From Iodidimonas nitroreducens (GTDB lineage Bacteria > Pseudomonadota > Alphaproteobacteria > Sphingomonadales > Rhodothalassiaceae), in assembly GCA_000710935.1 (NCBI GenBank), contig BAYV01000010.1:62001-126000 (forward strand): a DNA stretch of 64,000 nucleotides. Reading direction: 5' to 3'. The notes under the pieces were generated by a model. The model ran no database searches. It saw nothing but the letters and a program-made list of their open reading frames with translations, and was not told the origin of the DNA. Shown one piece after another: positions 60,791-64,000 of this stretch (position 1 is its first letter; each line of letters begins with the position of its first letter). Position numbers and translations under genes: made by a program.

Positions 60791-61552
60791 ATGATTGCGC
60801 TGTTCGCCCTGTTTTCAGCTTTTGGCCTTTTGGCCGCTGCAGTGACCCTTGGGGGCGCACCGGCGGCGTTCATCAATGGCGCGGGAATGCTCATCGTTGT
60901 TCTTGGCACTTTGGCGGTCACGGCGATCAGCTTTTCAGGCCGGGAACTGGCGGAGATGCCGCGCACTTTATGGCGCTTGCTGATCGAACCTCAGCGTGAT
61001 CCGGCTCTGGCGGCGATCACCGTTTTAAAGCTGGCCGAACGAACGCGGAAAGATGGCCTGATCATTTTGAAAAAGCTGATGCCTTCGTTGGGAGACAGCC
61101 CGTTTCTGATGAATGCCTGTCAGTTGATTCTGGATGGTTCAAGCCCCGAAGAAGCCGAAAGCATCATGCAAAAAGAAAACCATGCAGCCGCCAATCGCTA
61201 TCTGCGGGCCATCGAAATCCTGCGCCGGGCGGGCGAAGTGGCCCCGGCCATGGGGCTGATCGGCACGCTGATTGGTCTGGTTCAGATGCTGGGATCATTG
61301 GATGATCCTTCGGCCATCGGCCCGGCCATGGCGGTGGCCCTGCTCACCACTCTTTATGGCGCTATTCTGGCCCATCTGGTGTTCATCCCGCTGGCCGCCA
61401 AGGCCGAGCGCATGGCATCGGATGAAGCCATTCTCAATACCGTTTATGCCATGGGGGCCGCTTCGATGAGCCGTCAGGAAAATCCGCGCCGCCTTGAGAT
61501 GCTGATCAATACGGTTTTACCACCCACCAATAAAGTCATGTACTTCAAATGA
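60791..61552 (+). CDS. MotA-like membrane protein (stator/ExbB-type) within the flagellar operon
   Basis: A 253-residue protein with four hydrophobic segments (about 1-20, 25-48, 148-168, 180-205) and a cytoplasmic middle part, the MotA/PomA arrangement. The segment GEVAPAMGLIGTLIGLVQML near helix 3 and AMAVALLTTLYGAILAHLVF near helix 4 match this family. No motB/pomB follows; the next gene is flbD, 52 bp on. Its role may be as a second stator set or with a MotB elsewhere. I leave the gene symbol empty because the partner is unseen. Confidence 0.85.
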   Translation: MIALFALFSAFGLLAAAVTLGGAPAAFINGAGMLIVVLGTLAVTAISFSGRELAEMPRTLWRLLIEPQRDPALAAITVLKLAERTRKDGLIILKKLMPSLGDSPFLMNACQLILDGSSPEEAESIMQKENHAAANRYLRAIEILRRAGEVAPAMGLIGTLIGLVQMLGSLDDPSAIGPAMAVALLTTLYGAILAHLVFIPLAAKAERMASDEAILNTVYAMGAASMSRQENPRRLEMLINTVLPPTNKVMYFK

Positions 61553-61604
61553 CCGATTATCGCCCTCTTGCCCCAAAAGGCAAGCCGGGGACAGGAGACA
61601 AACC

Positions 61605-62990
61605 ATGCGCTTGCTGATCATAGGAAAACTGGATGGCCAATTGGGCAATGCATCGGCGATTGCCGTGAAAAAAGGCGCGCGGGTCACCCATGCCACCGAT
61701 CCGGACATGGCCTTTGATAGCCTGAGAAGCAAAGGGGCGGATCTTTTGATGGTGGATGTGGCGCTGGATATCAAAGCCATTGTCGAGCAATTGAAGACCG
61801 AGCATTTTTCCGTGCCCATCGTCGCCTGTGGGATCGGCACCGATGCCCGCACGGCGGCCCAGGCCATCCGCAATGGGGCGAAGGAATATATTCCCCTCCC
61901 CCCGGATGCGGAATTGATCGCCGCCGTTCTGGAAGCGGTGGCCGAAGAAGACGACACCTTCATCGTCCGCGATGATGTGACCCGGCAGGTGGTGCGCCTT
62001 GCCGAACAGGTGGCCCCTTCGGAAGCCAGCATTCTGATCACTGGCGAATCCGGCACGGGTAAAGAGGTTTTTGCCCGGCTGGTGCATCGCAAATCCCATC
62101 GCGCAAAACAGGCGTTTGTTTCGGTGAATTGCGCGGCGATCCCGGAAAATCTTCTGGAATCGGAATTATTCGGCCATGAAAAAGGGGCCTTCACCGGGGC
62201 CGTGGCGCGCCGGATCGGTAAATTCGAGGAAGCCGATGGCGGCACTTTGCTCCTTGATGAAATTTCGGAAATGGATATTCGCCTGCAAGCCAAGCTTTTG
62301 CGGGCCATTCAGGAACGCGAAATTGATCGGGTGGGCGGTGCTCGTCCGGTCAAGATCAATATCCGCATCATCGCCACATCCAACCGCGATCTGGCCGAAG
62401 AGGTGAAAAAAGGCACCTTCCGCGAGGATCTTTTGTTCCGGCTGAATGTGGTCAATCTGCGGATTCCTGCCTTGCGCGAACGTCCGGCCGATATCGAGGC
62501 ATTGGCCGATCATTTCGCCCATAAATATGCCGAGATGAATTCCATCCCCTTTCGCCCGCTTTCCGAAGGGGCGCGCGCGATTTTGCGGGCCCATCGATGG
62601 CAAGGCAATGTGCGTGAGCTGGAAAACACCCTCCATCGCGCTGTTTTACTTTCCAGTGGTTCAGAAATCGGACCCGACGCCATTTCGCTGCCCGATGGCA
62701 GCCGCCCGCACTATCAGGGGAGCCCGCAAAGCGCGCAACCAAGCGATGCCTCCACCGATGGCATGGCAGGCGGCGCGGCCGGCGGAGTGCCGCTGGTAGG
62801 CCGCACGGTGGCCGATGTGGAGCGCGATCTGATCATCGATACCTTGAAACATTGTTTGGGCAATCGCACCCATGCTGCCAATATCCTTGGCATTTCCATC
62901 CGCACCCTGCGCAACAAGCTCAATCAGTATCAATCCGAAGGGCTGCCGGTTCCGGCCCCCGGCGAAGGGGCAAGGGCATCCCTGTCATGA
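61605..62990 (+). CDS. flbD: Sigma-54-dependent flagellar regulator FlbD
   Basis: FlbD activates sigma-54 hook and late flagellar promoters and represses fliF in Caulobacter. The 461-residue protein has an N-terminal receiver-like domain with Asp51 (LLMVDVALD) but without the usual acidic pair at the start. The AAA+ domain has GESGTGKE (147-154) and GAFTGA (194-199), the contact to sigma-54. The C-terminal Fis-like helix-turn-helix is NRTHAANILGISIRTLRNKL. CAGGAG lies before ATG 61605. Its likely target includes the promoter before fliK. The partner FliX is not in the window. Confidence 0.94.
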   Translation: MRLLIIGKLDGQLGNASAIAVKKGARVTHATDPDMAFDSLRSKGADLLMVDVALDIKAIVEQLKTEHFSVPIVACGIGTDARTAAQAIRNGAKEYIPLPPDAELIAAVLEAVAEEDDTFIVRDDVTRQVVRLAEQVAPSEASILITGESGTGKEVFARLVHRKSHRAKQAFVSVNCAAIPENLLESELFGHEKGAFTGAVARRIGKFEEADGGTLLLDEISEMDIRLQAKLLRAIQEREIDRVGGARPVKINIRIIATSNRDLAEEVKKGTFREDLLFRLNVVNLRIPALRERPADIEALADHFAHKYAEMNSIPFRPLSEGARAILRAHRWQGNVRELENTLHRAVLLSSGSEIGPDAISLPDGSRPHYQGSPQSAQPSDASTDGMAGGAAGGVPLVGRTVADVERDLIIDTLKHCLGNRTHAANILGISIRTLRNKLNQYQSEGLPVPAPGEGARASLS

Positions 62991-63075
62991 GCATGAAATG
63001 GGCCAGCCGCATCCCGCCGGGTCGATCCAGATCCCCTTTCAAAGGCATCTTGCATGATCGGGGATCGCTGATCTT

Positions 63076-64000
63076 ATGAGCGACGCCACCACAAAATCCC
63101 CGGCCAAGGGGGCCGCCAGCGCCAGTGCCAGCCTCACCTCGCTTTTCGGGGCGGCGCGCGGCACCGATGTGGCCATGGCAGTGGGGGTGATGGGCATCAT
63201 CCTGATGCTCATCCTGCCCATGCCCTCATGGCTTCTGGATTTTGCGCTCGCGGTTTCCATCACCTTTTCCGTGATGGTGCTGATGACCAGCCTGTTCATC
63301 GAAAAACCCCTACAATTATCATCCTTTCCTACCATTTTGCTGATCGCCACCATGTTGCGCTTGTCGCTCAATCTGGCCTCTACCCGGCTCATTCTGGCCA
63401 ATGGCCATGAAGGTACCGATGCGGCAGGGCAGGTCATTCAGGCCTTTGGCGAATTTCTGATGGGCGGCACGGTGATCATCGGGGTGATCGTTTTCGCCAT
63501 TCTGATCATCGTCAATTTCGTGGTGATCACCAAAGGCTCGGGCCGGATCGCCGAAGTGGCCGCGCGCTTTTCCCTTGATGCCATGCCCGGCAAGCAGATG
63601 GCCATCGATGCCGATCTATCCGCCGGGCTGATCAATGAAACCGAAGCCAAGGCCCGGCGCAAAGAGCTGGAAGACGAAAGCGGCTTTTTCGGCTCCATGG
63701 ATGGGGCAGCAAAATTCGTGCGGGGCGATGCCATTGCCGGTTTGCTAATCACCTTCATCAATGTCATTGGCGGGATGATCGTTGGCATTGCGATCAATGA
63801 TCTCACCTTCATGGAAGCGGTCAATCGCTATACCGTGCTGACTGTGGGCGATGGCCTTGTCAGCCAGATTCCGGCGCTGATCGTCTCGGTCGCCGCCGGG
63901 TTGCTGGTGACCAAGGCCAAAGCCGAAGGCTCCACCGATAAAGCCCTGACCGAGCAATTATCGGCCTATCCAAAAGCTTTGGGCATTTCCGCCGCTTTGC
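63076..64000 (+). CDS. flhA: Flagellar export apparatus protein FlhA (N-terminal part)
   Basis: FlhA is the main gate of the flagellar type III export machine. The frame opens at ATG 63076 and runs off the window with 308 codons seen. Hydrophobic segments are typical of the FlhA membrane domain, and the FHIPEP-family signature region is seen as [20 protein letters not shown] and the cytoplasmic loop [20 protein letters not shown] with [11 protein letters not shown]. Start choice is the first ATG giving the usual short polar N-terminus. It lies 85 bp after flbD. Confidence 0.95.
   Translation, partial: MSDATTKSPAKGAASASASLTSLFGAARGTDVAMAVGVMGIILMLILPMPSWLLDFALAVSITFSVMVLMTSLFIEKPLQLSSFPTILLIATMLRLSLNLASTRLILANGHEGTDAAGQVIQAFGEFLMGGTVIIGVIVFAILIIVNFVVITKGSGRIAEVAARFSLDAMPGKQMAIDADLSAGLINETEAKARRKELEDESGFFGSMDGAAKFVRGDAIAGLLITFINVIGGMIVGIAINDLTFMEAVNRYTVLTVGDGLVSQIPALIVSVAAGLLVTKAKAEGSTDKALTEQLSAYPKALGISAAL

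Overview
The window is chromosomal DNA of an alphaproteobacterium. Evidence: a SciP-type CtrA inhibitor and an FlbD regulator sit inside a Caulobacter-like flagellar cluster. There is also an ATP synthase zeta-type (DUF1476) gene, a SAM-II riboswitch in front of metZ, a fused cysNC, the amiC-mrcA-prfB group divergent from rne, and sfsA-map-radC. G+C is moderately high by eye. Asp, His, Asn and Tyr codons are mostly GAT, CAT, AAT and TAT, which produces long open frames on the strand opposite many genes. I cannot name the genus.

Layout. 1-1835: the end of a P-type ATPase gene, tRNA-Glu, and an IS256-family element with an 8-bp target duplication and a broken transposase. 1860-6643: recJ and glpX (minus), then a PHA synthase. 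6879-12688: fused indolepyruvate ferredoxin oxidoreductase, a leucine/phenylalanine-type dehydrogenase and an agmatinase-like enzyme. 12734-19816: a secreted S9 peptidase, CsaA, and a leucine-degradation operon (MCC beta, methylglutaconyl-CoA hydratase, MCC alpha). 19832-24838 (minus): prfB with a programmed frameshift, PBP1A and an amidase. 25470-32142: RNase E behind a long leader, an M48 protease with TPR-like C-terminus, a DsbA-like protein, a MaoC hydratase and an SDR. 32180-38566: tRNA-Leu, a CinA-like protein, an M28-type hydrolase, sfsA, map, radC and purB. 38641-45686: zeta subunit, SAM-II riboswitch and metZ, an AI-2E-family protein, a threonine dehydratase, an HpnN-like exporter and a small unknown protein. 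45996-51759: cysD-cysNC, an orphan sensor kinase and mnmA. 51920-64000: the flagellar cluster fliK-flgD-flgE, sciP, then fliF-fliG-fliH-fliN-motA-like-flbD and the start of flhA.

How it fits together. Amino-acid catabolism (IOR, leucine dehydrogenase, MCC operon) feeds acyl-CoA metabolism next to PHA synthesis. Sulfate activation and riboswitch-controlled methionine synthesis form the sulfur part. The flagellar part shows control signals of the expected hierarchy: CtrA-like boxes before sciP and fliF, and a near-consensus sigma-54 promoter before the hook genes, which FlbD encoded downstream would activate.

I did not find a clearly undescribed multi-gene system. The best leads are a possible 17-codon leader ORF between the SAM-II riboswitch and metZ, a repeated GCGCT-centred motif upstream of an unknown gene and of sciP, an M28 enzyme with a changed metal-ligand position, an unpaired MotA-like protein in the flagellar operon, and the 36-nt stop-bearing insertion in the transposase.
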